64,000 nucleotides of DNA from Mesorhizobium_B sp035998495 (GCA_035998495.1 DASYHP010000072.1:11696-75695), one strand, 5' to 3'; positions 8,202-17,812 are shown, counted from the first letter of the stretch. The notes: a model not told the origin generated them from the sequence alone. Translations and numbers: made by a program.

Positions 8202-9242
8202 TCACATCAGCTTGAAGGGAACGCCCGAGATCAGCGCCCGGACATAGCGCTTCTTCTGGAACAGCCCGTTGAGCGACACGCGGGGGAGCGCGGTCGGGTT
8301 CGCAAGGCTCTCATCCCGGATCACGCCGGGCCGCGTCGTCACGGCGAGTTCGAGGCCGGCGTCCTTCGCCGCCTTGAACTCGCGCTCGCCGGCGGCCGCC
8401 TCGAATCCATAGGGGAAGGCGAAACTCGTCGGGCGCTTGGCCGTGAAGCGCTCCACCGCGTCGATCGACGCCGCGATCTCGTGCTCCAGACGCTTCTGCG
8501 GCACGCGCCTGAGATTCGCATGGGTGACGGTGTGGGCGCCGAAACGGGCGAGCGGGTCTTGCGCCAAGGTCCCGATCTCCGCCGCCGACATGGTGAGGCT
8601 TTCCGCGAGCCTGTCGGGGTCGATCCCATATGCGCGCGCAGCCCGGTCGATCCGCGCCACGGCCGCGTCCTCCTCCGCGCTCGCCACGAAGCCTGCGAAG
8701 CGGAGAAAGGCCCCCTGCTTCTGCGCCGCCGTGTCGAGGGGCAAGGTTTCGACCCCTTCGCCGAAATCGAACCGAACGGAGCGGTTCCGCGTGACGAGCG
8801 CCTCGGCCGTTTCCCACCACAGCGTGCGGGTCCGCTCGACGAAACCCTGCGTCAGGAAGATCGTGTAGGGCGCGCCGTGCCGCCGGAACACCGGCGCGGC
8901 GTGCTCGGCATTGTCGCGGAAACCGTCGTCCAGCGTGAAGCAGACGAAGCGGCGTTCGGGTTCGTCCGCCAGGCGCCGCGGCAGATCCTCGAGCGCCACG
9001 GGTGTCAGACCCTCCTCCAGGCTCGTGCGGATCGCCGCATCCAGGAACTCGGGCGTGACCGACAACAGCGCGTTGGGGCTGAACGCCTCGCTCGGCGGCC
9101 GCACATGGTGCAGCGTGAAGATCAGGCCGCGCCCCGCGGCGGCGGGCCAAAGCGAGCGGGAGGGGGAAAGGGCCACGGCTTCGAGCCCGGCCCGTATGGC
9201 GGAATATTTGAGGAAGCTTCTGGCGGAGGCGAAGGCGGACAT
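8202..9242 (-). CDS. Polysaccharide deacetylase (NodB homology, CE4 family)
   Basis: 346-residue carbohydrate esterase family 4 protein. Motif 1 is FTLDDG with D105 and D106, motif 2 is GAHTVTHANL with H237 and H241, and a third motif FPYG lies at 276-279. These are the catalytic and metal residues of N- or O-deacetylases acting on extracellular polysaccharides, so an active enzyme is likely. There is no clear cleavable signal peptide; the N-terminus is weakly amphipathic. The ATG at 9242 follows 69 bases after the hybrid kinase gene on the same strand, so the two may be co-transcribed. Confidence 0.85.
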   Translation of the reverse strand: MSAFASARSFLKYSAIRAGLEAVALSPSRSLWPAAAGRGLIFTLHHVRPPSEAFSPNALLSVTPEFLDAAIRTSLEEGLTPVALEDLPRRLADEPERRFVCFTLDDGFRDNAEHAAPVFRRHGAPYTIFLTQGFVERTRTLWWETAEALVTRNRSVRFDFGEGVETLPLDTAAQKQGAFLRFAGFVASAEEDAAVARIDRAARAYGIDPDRLAESLTMSAAEIGTLAQDPLARFGAHTVTHANLRRVPQKRLEHEIAASIDAVERFTAKRPTSFAFPYGFEAAAGEREFKAAKDAGLELAVTTRPGVIRDESLANPTALPRVSLNGLFQKKRYVRALISGVPFKLM

Positions 9243-9311
9243 GTCGTGCCGGGAACCGATGGGAGGTGAGCGCCCCGAAACTGCCGCATGTTCGCTTAAG
9301 GAAGCTTTCGC

Positions 9312-12020
9312 TCACCCCGCCAAACTGTTCGCTTCCCGCCGCTCGAGATAGGCCGTCATGGCATCAGCCGTTTCGCCGAGTGCGGCTTCCAGTTCGGCGA
9401 GCGCGCGCTTGGGCGCGGCGACACCGTTCTTGCAGCCGTCCTCGATCGCGCCGCACAGAGCGCCCGCGCGCGCCGCGCCCGCGCTCAGGCACATGGACTT
9501 CAGCGCATGCGCCAGCTTGGCCGCCTCAGCCGGCGGGCCGTCGAGCCCGGCCCGGAGATTGTCGAGCGCGCCCGGCGCGTGGGTCCGGAACAGGCCGAAC
9601 ACGCGGCCCGCCAGCGCTTGGCCCTTCGCCGCGGACAGGGATTCGAACATGTCGAGCGTTTCGGGCGACAGGAGCGGCGGCCGCTCCGCGCGCGCGTCCT
9701 TGTCGGAAACCGGCGATCCGGGCGCTGGGCCGGCGCGCTCCGCCTCGGCCACTGCCCCCGCCGGAGACGGCGCGCGACTCGCCAAGACCTCGCCGATCTG
9801 GGCGATGGTGAAGGGCTTCGCCACATAGGCGTCCATGCCCGCCTCCTGCCAGCGCTTGGCCTCGGGCCCCGTCACATGGGCGGTGAGCGCCACGATGAGG
9901 GCGGGCTCGCGCCCGCCCGCGCGCTCCAACTCGCGCAGCCTGGCGGTCGCCGTGAACCCGTCCATACCCGGCATGGAGCAGTCCATGAACACCACATCGT
10001 ATGGGCGTTCGCCGAAGCGCTCTATGGCCTCGGGCCCGCTTTCGGCCATATCGGCGCGGATGTTGAAGCCCGCCAAGGCCTCGCCCAGCACCTCACGGTT
10101 GACGGCGGTGTCGTCCACGGCGAGCACACGCAGGCCCCCGAGGTCGGGCAGGCTCAAAGGCGCTTGCCGCCCTTCGCTCCGGCTCCGTAAGCCCGTCCAG
10201 TCGCCCGAGGCGAGCGCTGAGGCCACCGCGTCGAGCTCGCCCCGGCCGAGCGGCAGGGCGATTTCGCCCACCACGTTCGAGGCGGTCGGCAAGGCGCCCC
10301 CCGCTGCCGCGAAGGGCCGCAGCAGGACAATGGGCGCCTCGGCCGCCGCGCAAAACTCCTGCCCGGCCTCCGCCATGACGAGGTCGAGGGGCGCTGCCGC
10401 CTCCGCGACCAGCGTCGCGCCCCGCGCGGAAAATGCCCTGGCGACGGCGGCTTGCGCCAGGCCCGCGGCCGCGGCCACGAACACGCGCTTGCCCTCCAGG
10501 CGCACGGGCTCGGGGCTCGCTTCCGCCACGGCCAGCGCCAGGCGGAAGAAGAAGTCGGAGCCTCGCCCGACTTCGCTCTCCACCGTGAGCTCGCCGCCCA
10601 TGGCCTCCACGAGCCGCCGCGAGATCGACAGGCCCAATCCCGTGCCGCCATAGCGCCGGGTGATGGTCTGGTCGGCCTGGGAGAAGCGCTCGAAGATGCG
10701 GTCGCGCTTCTCCGCCGATATGCCGATGCCCGTGTCGCGCACATGGACCTCGATGCCGACGCTCCCCTCCCCCACCGCCCGGCCGGACCGCAGCACCTCC
10801 ACCGTCACGCCGCCGGTTTCCGTGAACTTGAGGGCGTTGTTGACGAGATTGCCGATCACCTGGCCGAGCCGCGTCGGGTCGCCGATGCAGGTGCGCGGCA
10901 GGTCGGGCGCGACGAAGAGCGCGATCGCGAGCCCCTTCTCCCGCGCGCGCTCGGCGAACAGGCTCGCGGTGTCCTCGACCGCCGCGTCGAGCGAGAAGGG
11001 GATCGCCTCCAGGCTCAGCATGCCCGCCTCGATCTTGGAGAAATCGAGGATGTCGTTAATGATCCCCAAAAGCCCGCGGCCCGAGCGCCGGATGATCTCG
11101 GCATAGCGCAGGTGCTTGGGCGCCAGCGGCGCGGCCGACAGCATCTCGGCCATCACCATCATGCCGTTCATGGGCGTGCGGATTTCATGGCTCATGGTGG
11201 CGAGGAAGTCGGACTTCGCCGCGTTGGCCCGCTCGGCCTCCTCCTTGGCCACGCGCAGCTCCCCCGTGCGCTCCTCCACCGTCTGTTCGAGGGTGTCGCG
11301 GTGGCGCTGGAGCTGGCGGTCGCGCCGCTCGATATGGCCGAACATCTCGTTGAAGGCGTCCACCAGCACGCCGATCTCGTCGGGCCGCTCCTTGCTTAGC
11401 CGCCGCGTGAGGTCGGAACGCTCGCCGATGTCGCCGAGTTCGGCGGCGAGCGCGCCCAAGGGCCGGATGATGCGGGCCGTCTGGGCGCGCGCGAAAAGCG
11501 AGGTCACGAGCGTCAGGCCGGCCACGAAGAGGAGCGAGACCTGCAGCGCGCCGAGATAGCGGGAGCGCACCGAGGAGATCTCCGCCACCATCGTCAGCGA
11601 GCCGATGACGAGGCCCCCGTGCCGGATGTCGGCCGAAACGCTGAGCGTCTCCGCCGTGAGCAACGACCAGAAGCTCGCATCTCTGAGCCGCGTGTCTCGC
11701 CCTTCCAGCATGGCGGCCTGGCCGAGTTCGGCCACCACGGCCCCGTCCGCGGCTCGCGCGGCGGCGTGGCGGACCTCGGGCAGCTCGCGGATGCCGCGCA
11801 GCACGGTCAGCGCCGCGCGCTCGTCGCGCTCGCGCACGCCGGGGGCAGCGGCGGCGGCGAAGGCCGCGGCCGAGCTCCTGAGCCGCGCCTGCTCCGCCAG
11901 CACGGTCTGGCGAAACTCGGTCAGGAGAAAGAATGACACGCTGCAAAGAATGCCGGCCAGAACCGCGAGCACCACGACGCGGGAAAGCCGGGTCCCGATC
12001 GATTTGACGTGTTGACGCAT
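9312..12020 (-). CDS. Hybrid sensor histidine kinase with REC and HPt domains
   Basis: About 902 residues from the ATG at 12020; a GTG at 12056 would add 12 residues. Numbering here is from the longer form. The order is: membrane helix at 25-46, periplasmic sensor to about 166, second helix 168-190, HAMP 193-245, coiled coil, HisKA with phospho-acceptor H290 (MSHEIRTPMNG), HATPase with DTGIGIS and GGTGLGLS, a degenerate receiver-like stretch at 520-610, a true receiver at about 640-760 (D692, K747) and an HPt domain around H850. This is the BarA/ArcB type of phosphorelay. It is divergent from a REC-EAL regulator whose receiver is a plausible phosphate target. Confidence 0.93.
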   Translation of the reverse strand: MRQHVKSIGTRLSRVVVLAVLAGILCSVSFFLLTEFRQTVLAEQARLRSSAAAFAAAAAPGVRERDERAALTVLRGIRELPEVRHAAARAADGAVVAELGQAAMLEGRDTRLRDASFWSLLTAETLSVSADIRHGGLVIGSLTMVAEISSVRSRYLGALQVSLLFVAGLTLVTSLFARAQTARIIRPLGALAAELGDIGERSDLTRRLSKERPDEIGVLVDAFNEMFGHIERRDRQLQRHRDTLEQTVEERTGELRVAKEEAERANAAKSDFLATMSHEIRTPMNGMMVMAEMLSAAPLAPKHLRYAEIIRRSGRGLLGIINDILDFSKIEAGMLSLEAIPFSLDAAVEDTASLFAERAREKGLAIALFVAPDLPRTCIGDPTRLGQVIGNLVNNALKFTETGGVTVEVLRSGRAVGEGSVGIEVHVRDTGIGISAEKRDRIFERFSQADQTITRRYGGTGLGLSISRRLVEAMGGELTVESEVGRGSDFFFRLALAVAEASPEPVRLEGKRVFVAAAAGLAQAAVARAFSARGATLVAEAAAPLDLVMAEAGQEFCAAAEAPIVLLRPFAAAGGALPTASNVVGEIALPLGRGELDAVASALASGDWTGLRSRSEGRQAPLSLPDLGGLRVLAVDDTAVNREVLGEALAGFNIRADMAESGPEAIERFGERPYDVVFMDCSMPGMDGFTATARLRELERAGGREPALIVALTAHVTGPEAKRWQEAGMDAYVAKPFTIAQIGEVLASRAPSPAGAVAEAERAGPAPGSPVSDKDARAERPPLLSPETLDMFESLSAAKGQALAGRVFGLFRTHAPGALDNLRAGLDGPPAEAAKLAHALKSMCLSAGAARAGALCGAIEDGCKNGVAAPKRALAELEAALGETADAMTAYLERREANSLAG

Positions 12021-12149
12021 GGGAAATCCGCCGATTGCACTCACGTCAGAATGCACCCGCTCCGGTTAATCTTCCTTTTTCCTTCTGGTTGTAAGCCTCG
12101 CTACGGGGGAATGCTGAAAGTCGAAACTTGCTCGGAAGAGATTAGCTTC

Positions 12150-13340
12150 ATGGAACAAGGCTCGAACATCCTTCTGGTCGACGACGACCCCGTCTTCCTG
12201 GCGGTCGCCGAAAGCGTGGTCGGCGCATTGGGCGACCATGATGTCGCCACGGCGTCGAGCGGCGGCGAGGGCCTTGCGGCCCTGCGCGCCCGTCAGGGAG
12301 GGTTCGACCTCATCATCCTCGACCTCAATATGCCCGGGCTCGACGGGCTCGCCTTTCTGCGCGGCGCGTCCGAGCTGGGCTTCAAGGGCCAGGTCGTGAT
12401 CTCGTCGGGCGAAAGCGAGGCCGTCCTGCGGGCCGCCCAGCGCATGGGCGAGATGCTGCGCGTGAAGGTGGCCGGCGCGCTCAAGAAGCCACTCTCGGTG
12501 GCCAGCCTTTCGGCGGTCCTGGAGAAGGCCGCGGCGGCGCCCGAGCGCCAGGAGACCTATTCCTCCCGCATCAGCGTTCCCGACGCGATCGAGGCCTTGG
12601 AGCTGGTACCCTTCTACCAGGGGCAGCACAGGGCCGGCGACGGCGCCCTGGTCGGGATCGAGGCGCTGATCCGCGCCCGCGCCCCCGACGGGCAGATCCA
12701 TGGGCCGGGCAAGCTGTTCGGCCTGGTCCACGGGCATGCGGCGCTGGTCAAGGTCACGCTGGAGATCGCCGAGAAGGTTCTGGAGGACGCCAGGAACTGG
12801 CAGGCGCAAGGGCTTTTCCCCCGCGTCTCCATCAATTTCGACGCCGGCGTGCTGGAGGATCCGGCGATCGGGCCCACCGTCGCCGACTTGGTCGCGCAGA
12901 AAGGCATAGACGCCGAACGGATCTGCCTGGAGCTCACGGAAACCGCGCTGCCGGCCGACATGACGCGGCTCATGGAGTCGCTCGCGCGGCTCAGGATGAA
13001 GGGGTTCCAGTTGTCGCTCGACGACTACGGCGCCGGCGGCTCGAATTTTGAGCTCCTGCGCCTGTGCCCCTTCACCGAGGTGAAGATCGACGGCTCGGTG
13101 ATGCGGTCCGCCGCCGAGGAGCCGGTCGCGCGCCGGTTCCTGGAGTCCACAGTCGGCATGGCGGCAGAGCTTAAGCTCGAACTGGTGGGGGAAGGCGTGG
13201 AGACGCCGGCGCAGCTCGCGGTCGCGCGCGAATGCGGGGTGGACGTGATCCAAGGTTTTCTGTTCTCACGCCCCGAGCCCGCGGACCAGGTGCGGCAAAG
13301 GCTTGAGCCTCTCCCGGCACTGATGAGACGGGCCGGCTGA
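12150..13340 (+). CDS. Response regulator with EAL domain (c-di-GMP phosphodiesterase type)
   Basis: 396 residues. The receiver occupies about 1-125 with DDD at 11-13, phospho-acceptor D58 and K113. The EAL domain spans about 145-390 and keeps the expected catalytic residues: E171 in EAL, N229, E261 in ELTET, D291 and D292, K312, E348 and Q368. It should therefore hydrolyse cyclic di-GMP under control of phosphorylation. The ATG at 12150 is preceded by GGAAGAG; longer upstream readings lack similarity. It is divergent from the hybrid kinase and followed after 11 bases by two TadG-like genes, suggesting that the module controls a surface structure. Confidence 0.9.
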   Translation: MEQGSNILLVDDDPVFLAVAESVVGALGDHDVATASSGGEGLAALRARQGGFDLIILDLNMPGLDGLAFLRGASELGFKGQVVISSGESEAVLRAAQRMGEMLRVKVAGALKKPLSVASLSAVLEKAAAAPERQETYSSRISVPDAIEALELVPFYQGQHRAGDGALVGIEALIRARAPDGQIHGPGKLFGLVHGHAALVKVTLEIAEKVLEDARNWQAQGLFPRVSINFDAGVLEDPAIGPTVADLVAQKGIDAERICLELTETALPADMTRLMESLARLRMKGFQLSLDDYGAGGSNFELLRLCPFTEVKIDGSVMRSAAEEPVARRFLESTVGMAAELKLELVGEGVETPAQLAVARECGVDVIQGFLFSRPEPADQVRQRLEPLPALMRRAG

Positions 13341-13351
13341 CGGAGGTTGGG

Positions 13352-14617
13352 TTGGAGCAGGGCTTGCGAAACATGGCGCTCCATCGGTTCGCTTGCTGCC
13401 GCGGCGGCCACTTCGCCGTGCTGCTCGGACTCTTGGCGCCGGTCCTGCTCGGCTTGACGGGCGGCGCGATCGATCTTTTCCGCTACGTCTCGCATCAGAA
13501 GAGCTTGCAGAGCGCGGCCGACGGCGCGGCGCTCGCGGCGGCCCGCGAGGCATCGCTTGAGGGCTGGTCGCAGGCCGCGGCCGACGCCATCGCCAACGCT
13601 TATGTGCAGGCCAACGTCTCCCACCTGAACGGTTCCGGCGAGGTGACGGCGCTCACCACGGTGGACGGGGAAACCGGCCGGGTGACGGTTGCGGTGGAGC
13701 AGGACCACTTCGGCTACTTCATGGTGGGCTACTTCAAGGCGAGCCCTCAGATCCATGTGCAGGCCACGGCTCAGGCCATCGGTTCCACCAGCATGTGCGT
13801 GATCGGGCTTAGCAGCCACGAAGAGTCGACCATCGGCCTGGATTCAAACGCCATTCTCTCGGCGCCGAACTGCGTCGTCCATTCCAACTCCGCCCATGCG
13901 AAGGGCATGCGCTCGCTCAGCAACGCCGTGCTGAGATCCGCGCTGCCCTGTTCGGCAGGGGGCTACGAGGGAGCAGCCAAGAACTTCAGCAAGATGCCGC
14001 TGACCGACTGCCCGCCGATGGACGACCCGCTCGCAGGCCGTGCCAAGCCCCATGTCGGGGGGGCCTGCAAGGCCAAGAATGCCGTTCACAAGGATTACGT
14101 CGGCAAGATCTCGCCCGGCATCTACTGCGGCGGCCTGTTCATCGACGGCAACTCCGTCGTCACCATGGAGCCGGGCGTCTATGTGATGAGGGACGGCCCG
14201 TTCCTGGTGGACTCGAACTCGAAGGTCACGGGCAAGGGGGTCGGCGTCTTCTTCACGGGGAAGAACAGCTTCTTCCACTTCAAGAGCAATGTGAATGTCA
14301 GCCTGGAAGCGCCGACAACGGGCGACATGTACGGCCTGATCTTCCACCAGGACCGCGACAGCGCGCCGGCCGACTTCACCATCGAAAGCAACTACACGCG
14401 CAACCTGATCGGCACGATCTACCTGCCCAAGGGCAAACTGGTCGTGAAGGCCGACAACGACGTGGCCGACCAGTCCGCCTACACCGCGATCGTCGTCCAG
14501 AAGCTGCAGCTCTTGTCCGGGCCGCGGCTGGTGCTCAACACGAACTATGACGACACCGCCGTGCCCGTGCCGGAAGGGTTAGGACCCACGGGCGAACAGG
14601 TGCTGCTCACGCGATGA
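13352..14617 (+). CDS. TadG-like pilus/surface protein, paralogue 1
   Basis: 421 residues. A single membrane helix near residues 20-42 sits in a TadE/TadG-type N-terminal domain (LTGGAIDLFRYVSHQKSLQSAADGAALAAA). The long extracytoplasmic part has paired cysteines and glycine-rich repeats (PGIYCGG, EPGVYVM, GVGVFFTG) suggesting a beta-helix fold. The start is TTG at 13352, backed by GGAGG five bases upstream; the first ATG at 13373 is too far from it. The ribosome site follows the EAL gene stop directly. Such proteins associate with tight-adherence pili or are exported surface proteins; no other tad genes are in the window, so the role is open. Confidence 0.8.
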   Translation: MEQGLRNMALHRFACCRGGHFAVLLGLLAPVLLGLTGGAIDLFRYVSHQKSLQSAADGAALAAAREASLEGWSQAAADAIANAYVQANVSHLNGSGEVTALTTVDGETGRVTVAVEQDHFGYFMVGYFKASPQIHVQATAQAIGSTSMCVIGLSSHEESTIGLDSNAILSAPNCVVHSNSAHAKGMRSLSNAVLRSALPCSAGGYEGAAKNFSKMPLTDCPPMDDPLAGRAKPHVGGACKAKNAVHKDYVGKISPGIYCGGLFIDGNSVVTMEPGVYVMRDGPFLVDSNSKVTGKGVGVFFTGKNSFFHFKSNVNVSLEAPTTGDMYGLIFHQDRDSAPADFTIESNYTRNLIGTIYLPKGKLVVKADNDVADQSAYTAIVVQKLQLLSGPRLVLNTNYDDTAVPVPEGLGPTGEQVLLTR

Positions 14618-16026
14618 GGAAGGTGACGCCACGCACGGCACGGCCTGCGCCCCTGCCGGCCCTGGTTGGGGCGGCGAAAGCCTTCCGGCGCAGCCGCGAG
14701 GGCAATTTCGCCATGATCACCGTGATCCTCGCCCCGCTGCTCTTGGGGCTTGTGGGCGGGGCGACCGACTTCTTCGTGCTGCAGCATCACCGCAATGAGC
14801 TGCAGGCGACCGCCGACGCGGCGGTGATCGCGGCGGCGGCGGAGGCGGGCCTCAAGGGCTGGTCGGAGGAGTCCGCCGCCCAGGTGGCGGCGGCCGTCAT
14901 CGGCAGCAACCTGTCCAACCGCTTCAGCGGGGCCAGCTTCCATCACAAGGTCGAGGTGGACGAGGAAAGCCGCTCGGTCGAGATCGAGCTGACGCAGGAC
15001 CATTACGGCTACTTCGTCGTGGGCTATTTCACCGGCAGCCCGCAGATTCGCGTGAGCGCCTCGGCCAAGGCCACGGGACAGTCCACGATCTGCATCATCG
15101 TGCAGTCGCCCAGCGGCGCGGAGTCCTTCAAGCTCTCCGGCCAGTCGCAGGTCGTGGCCGCGGGCTGTTCGGCCTATTCCAACTCGTCGGATCCAAAGGG
15201 CATCGCCGCCAGGGACGGCTCCAAGCTGACGACCCAGCTCGCCTGCTCGGCGGGCGGCTACAGCGGCAAGCCCGGCAACTTCTCGCCCCCGCCGCTCACC
15301 GACTGCCCGAGCATCAAGGACCCGCTGGCCGGCCGCGCGGCCCTGGTCGATGGACTGGTCGCGGGCAAGAAATGCGATTTCAAGGCGTTGACCATCAAGA
15401 ACACGAAGAAGACGCTGGAGGCCGGCACCTATTGCGGCCTGACCGTCACCGAAAAGGCCGAGGTGACCTTCAAGCCCGGCATCTACGTCATCAAGGACGG
15501 CGTGCTTCGCGTGGACAAGCATGGATCCGTTGCCGGCACGGGCGTCGGCTTCGTGTTCACGGGCGACAAGAGCAAGGCCGAGTTCAAGAACGACTCCAGC
15601 CTGTCCTTGTCCGCGCCGGAAACCGGGCCGATGGCCGGCATCCTCCTCTATGCGCAATCTGCAGGCGGCAAAGTGCGGGAGTTCAAGATCGAAAGCCGCA
15701 ACGCCCAGAAGCTGATCGGCACGGTCTATCTGCCCAAGGACCGCCTGACGGTGGGCGGCGACAAGGATGGCGACGGCGTCTGCGATCCCGAAGCCGGGAC
15801 CACCGAGGATGATGACGACGATGATGATGACGGCGCCTCGGGTGGAAGCGCACTGAAATGCGAGTCGGATGTCGGCGCGGCGTCGTCCTGGACGGCCATC
15901 GTCACGCAGAAGCTGAACGTCACCGCCGGCGTGGACCTCGTGCTGAACTCCGACTACGCCTCCTCGCCCGTGCCGGCCCCGCCGGGCCTTGGCCCCAACA
16001 GCAGCCAGATCGTGCTGCAGAACTGA
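14614..16026 (+). CDS. TadG-like surface protein, paralogue 2, with acidic calcium-binding-like insertion
   Basis: 470 residues, a tandem paralogue of the upstream gene and overlapping it by ATGA. It shares the N-terminal TadG helix (about 33-55), the motif LTDCPSIKDPLAGRA and the glycine-rich repeat region. Unlike paralogue 1 it carries an insertion of roughly 35 residues: DKDGDG at 383-388, resembling thrombospondin type 3 or EF-hand calcium loops, then eight consecutive aspartates at 399-406 encoded by an imperfect GAT/GAC tract (15808-15831). Two cysteines flank the insertion. Likely translationally coupled to paralogue 1. Exact function unknown. Confidence 0.8.
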   Translation: MRKVTPRTARPAPLPALVGAAKAFRRSREGNFAMITVILAPLLLGLVGGATDFFVLQHHRNELQATADAAVIAAAAEAGLKGWSEESAAQVAAAVIGSNLSNRFSGASFHHKVEVDEESRSVEIELTQDHYGYFVVGYFTGSPQIRVSASAKATGQSTICIIVQSPSGAESFKLSGQSQVVAAGCSAYSNSSDPKGIAARDGSKLTTQLACSAGGYSGKPGNFSPPPLTDCPSIKDPLAGRAALVDGLVAGKKCDFKALTIKNTKKTLEAGTYCGLTVTEKAEVTFKPGIYVIKDGVLRVDKHGSVAGTGVGFVFTGDKSKAEFKNDSSLSLSAPETGPMAGILLYAQSAGGKVREFKIESRNAQKLIGTVYLPKDRLTVGGDKDGDGVCDPEAGTTEDDDDDDDDGASGGSALKCESDVGAASSWTAIVTQKLNVTAGVDLVLNSDYASSPVPAPPGLGPNSSQIVLQN

Positions 16027-16065
16027 CGCTTCGGCCGAACGCCCCTGCCGCCTGCGACGAGGAAC

Positions 16066-16509
16066 TCACCGGGCGCGGGGCGGCGCGGGCCGGGTGAGCA
16101 GGAAGGCCGCCACAACCGACAGGCAGAGCGCGCAAAGTGCCAGCGCCCAGACCGGCGCGCCCATGCTCGCCGCCAGGCCGAAGCTCAGGGCCAGGGAGAC
16201 CACCGCCAGCGCCTTGGCCTGCCTGGAAACGGCGCCGTGCTCGCGCCAGGCGCGGATCGGCGGGCCCAGATGCGGATGCGTGGTCAGCCAGCAGTGGAAA
16301 CGCGGGGAGCCGCGCGAAAACGACCAGGCGGCCAGGAGCAGGAAGACGGTGGTGGGCATCAGCGGCAAGACCATGCCGATCAACCCGAGAAGCACGCAAG
16401 CCCAGCCGAGGCCCACCCAAAGCAGCCGCATGACCCATGCCGCGCGGCGCGGCCGTCCCCCGGCGGGCGCGATCTCGAGGGCGGAGGGCGGTTGCGCCTG
16501 CAACGTCAT
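16066..16509 (-). CDS. DUF454 (YbaN-type) inner membrane protein
   Basis: 147 residues with the DUF454 signature: GWACVLLGLIGMVLPLMPTTVFLLLAAW followed by FSRGSPRFHCWLTTHPHLGPPIRAW, then two more membrane helices. Members are small inner-membrane proteins of unknown biochemical role, sometimes near haem or iron genes. The ATG at 16509 is preferred over a GTG at 16515. It converges on the TadG-like genes and is not obviously part of any neighbouring operon. Confidence 0.85.
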   Translation of the reverse strand: MTLQAQPPSALEIAPAGGRPRRAAWVMRLLWVGLGWACVLLGLIGMVLPLMPTTVFLLLAAWSFSRGSPRFHCWLTTHPHLGPPIRAWREHGAVSRQAKALAVVSLALSFGLAASMGAPVWALALCALCLSVVAAFLLTRPAPPRAR

Positions 16510-16592
16510 AGGCACAACAATGCGCCGGTCATGCCGGAGTTTCCTCGACCCGCGTCGATCGCCCGCCCATCCTCTCGCGGCGGTGCCATAAA

Positions 16593-16618
16593 CGCCGCGG
16601 CCCCCGCAGGCCGCGGCG
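16593..16618 (-). terminator. Probable intrinsic terminator of the TRAP operon
   Basis: CGCCGCGGCC and GGCCGCGGCG form a perfect 10 bp GC stem around a 6 nt loop. On the minus strand it lies about 45 bases after the binding-protein stop and is followed by a short TTTAT stretch, which fits a weak intrinsic terminator. Confidence 0.55.
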
Positions 16619-16663
16619 GTCTCGAACGGGTCGGTCGCGCCCGTGGCCGTGCCTGGGAGGGAC

Positions 16664-17746
16664 TCAGCGATAGGGATAGCCGGCCTTCTCCATCAGCGCC
16701 GTATAGTCCTTGAAGATCTGGACCACGCGGGCCGCCCTCGGGCTCGAGTCCGCGATCTCGGTCCAGAACGCTTCCGCGTCCTTCTCCACCTGTGCCCATT
16801 CCTCGCGCGGGATGGCGGTGAGCTCCATCTTGTCGCCGTTAACGCGCAGGTCGGCCTCGCCGCCCCAGTACCAGACCTGGCGGTAATAGTGGGACTGGTC
16901 GACCGTCGAGAGGAAGAGCTGCTTGAGGTGCGCCGGCACCTTCTCCCAGCTCGCGGTGTTGGCGAAATAGGAGCCGCACCACGCGCCGGTGACGTTGTTG
17001 GTGAGCGCGTAGTTGCAGACATCCGCCCAGCCCACCTCATAGGCTTCGGTGAAGCCGCACCATGCGACGCCGTCGAGCTGGCCGGTCTGGATCGCCACCT
17101 CCACGTCGTCCCATGGCACGGTGACGGGGATCAGCCCGTAGCGCGACAGGAACTTTCCGGCCGTGGGCACGCCGAACACGCGCTTGCCGTTCATGTCGGC
17201 GAGGCTGCGGATGGGATCCTTGGTGAAGATGTGGAGCGGGTCCCAGGCGCCGGCCGAAAGCCATTCGACGCCCTCCACCTCGTCATAGGCCTCCTTCCAG
17301 ATCTCGTTGAGGCCGTAGCGCTGGAACAGCACGGGCAGGTCGAGGCTGTAGCGGGTGGAGAAGGGGAAATAGCCGCCGAACACCGAAATATCGACGGGCG
17401 AGGCCATGGTCGCGTCATCCGACTGCACGGCGTCGATGGTGCCGTTCTGCAGGGCGCGGAAGAGCTCGGCGGTGGGCACGAGCTGGTCGGCGTAGAAGAG
17501 ATCGATCACCATCTCGCCATTCGCGGCGGCGTTGAAGGCGTCGATCTGCGGCTTGATGACATGGGCGCCGAGCGGCGCGCCCGAATAGGTCTGGAGCCGC
17601 CAGCGGATGGGCGACTGCGCATGGACGGCGGGCGCGGCGAGCGCGGTCCCGGCGAGCGCAGCGCCGCCGAGGCCGGCGTTCTTCAGGAAGCTTCGGCGGC
17701 TGGTCGCGGCGGGCTCGACGGCCGGCTTGGTTTCAATATCAGACAT
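16664..17746 (-). CDS. TRAP transporter substrate-binding protein (DctP family)
   Basis: 360 residues. The N-terminus has a Tat-type signal (SRRSFLKNAGLGG, cleavage near VHAQ, about residue 44), common for TRAP binding proteins of the mannitol/2-keto acid type. The body is a DctP-fold protein (LQTYSGAPLG; GVPTAGKFLSRYG; QLDGVAWCGFTEAYEVGW). It captures a periplasmic substrate, probably an organic acid, for the TRAP permease encoded 66 bases upstream. The linked kinase and dehydrogenases suggest a polyol-derived or related acid substrate, but this cannot be read from the sequence. Confidence 0.9.
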   Translation of the reverse strand: MSDIETKPAVEPAATSRRSFLKNAGLGGAALAGTALAAPAVHAQSPIRWRLQTYSGAPLGAHVIKPQIDAFNAAANGEMVIDLFYADQLVPTAELFRALQNGTIDAVQSDDATMASPVDISVFGGYFPFSTRYSLDLPVLFQRYGLNEIWKEAYDEVEGVEWLSAGAWDPLHIFTKDPIRSLADMNGKRVFGVPTAGKFLSRYGLIPVTVPWDDVEVAIQTGQLDGVAWCGFTEAYEVGWADVCNYALTNNVTGAWCGSYFANTASWEKVPAHLKQLFLSTVDQSHYYRQVWYWGGEADLRVNGDKMELTAIPREEWAQVEKDAEAFWTEIADSSPRAARVVQIFKDYTALMEKAGYPYR

Positions 17747-17812
17747 GTCCGGTTCTCCTTCTGGGGGTTCATCGATTCCGGCCTCTTTCCGGGCCGCTGA
17801 GGTGGAAGGGGC

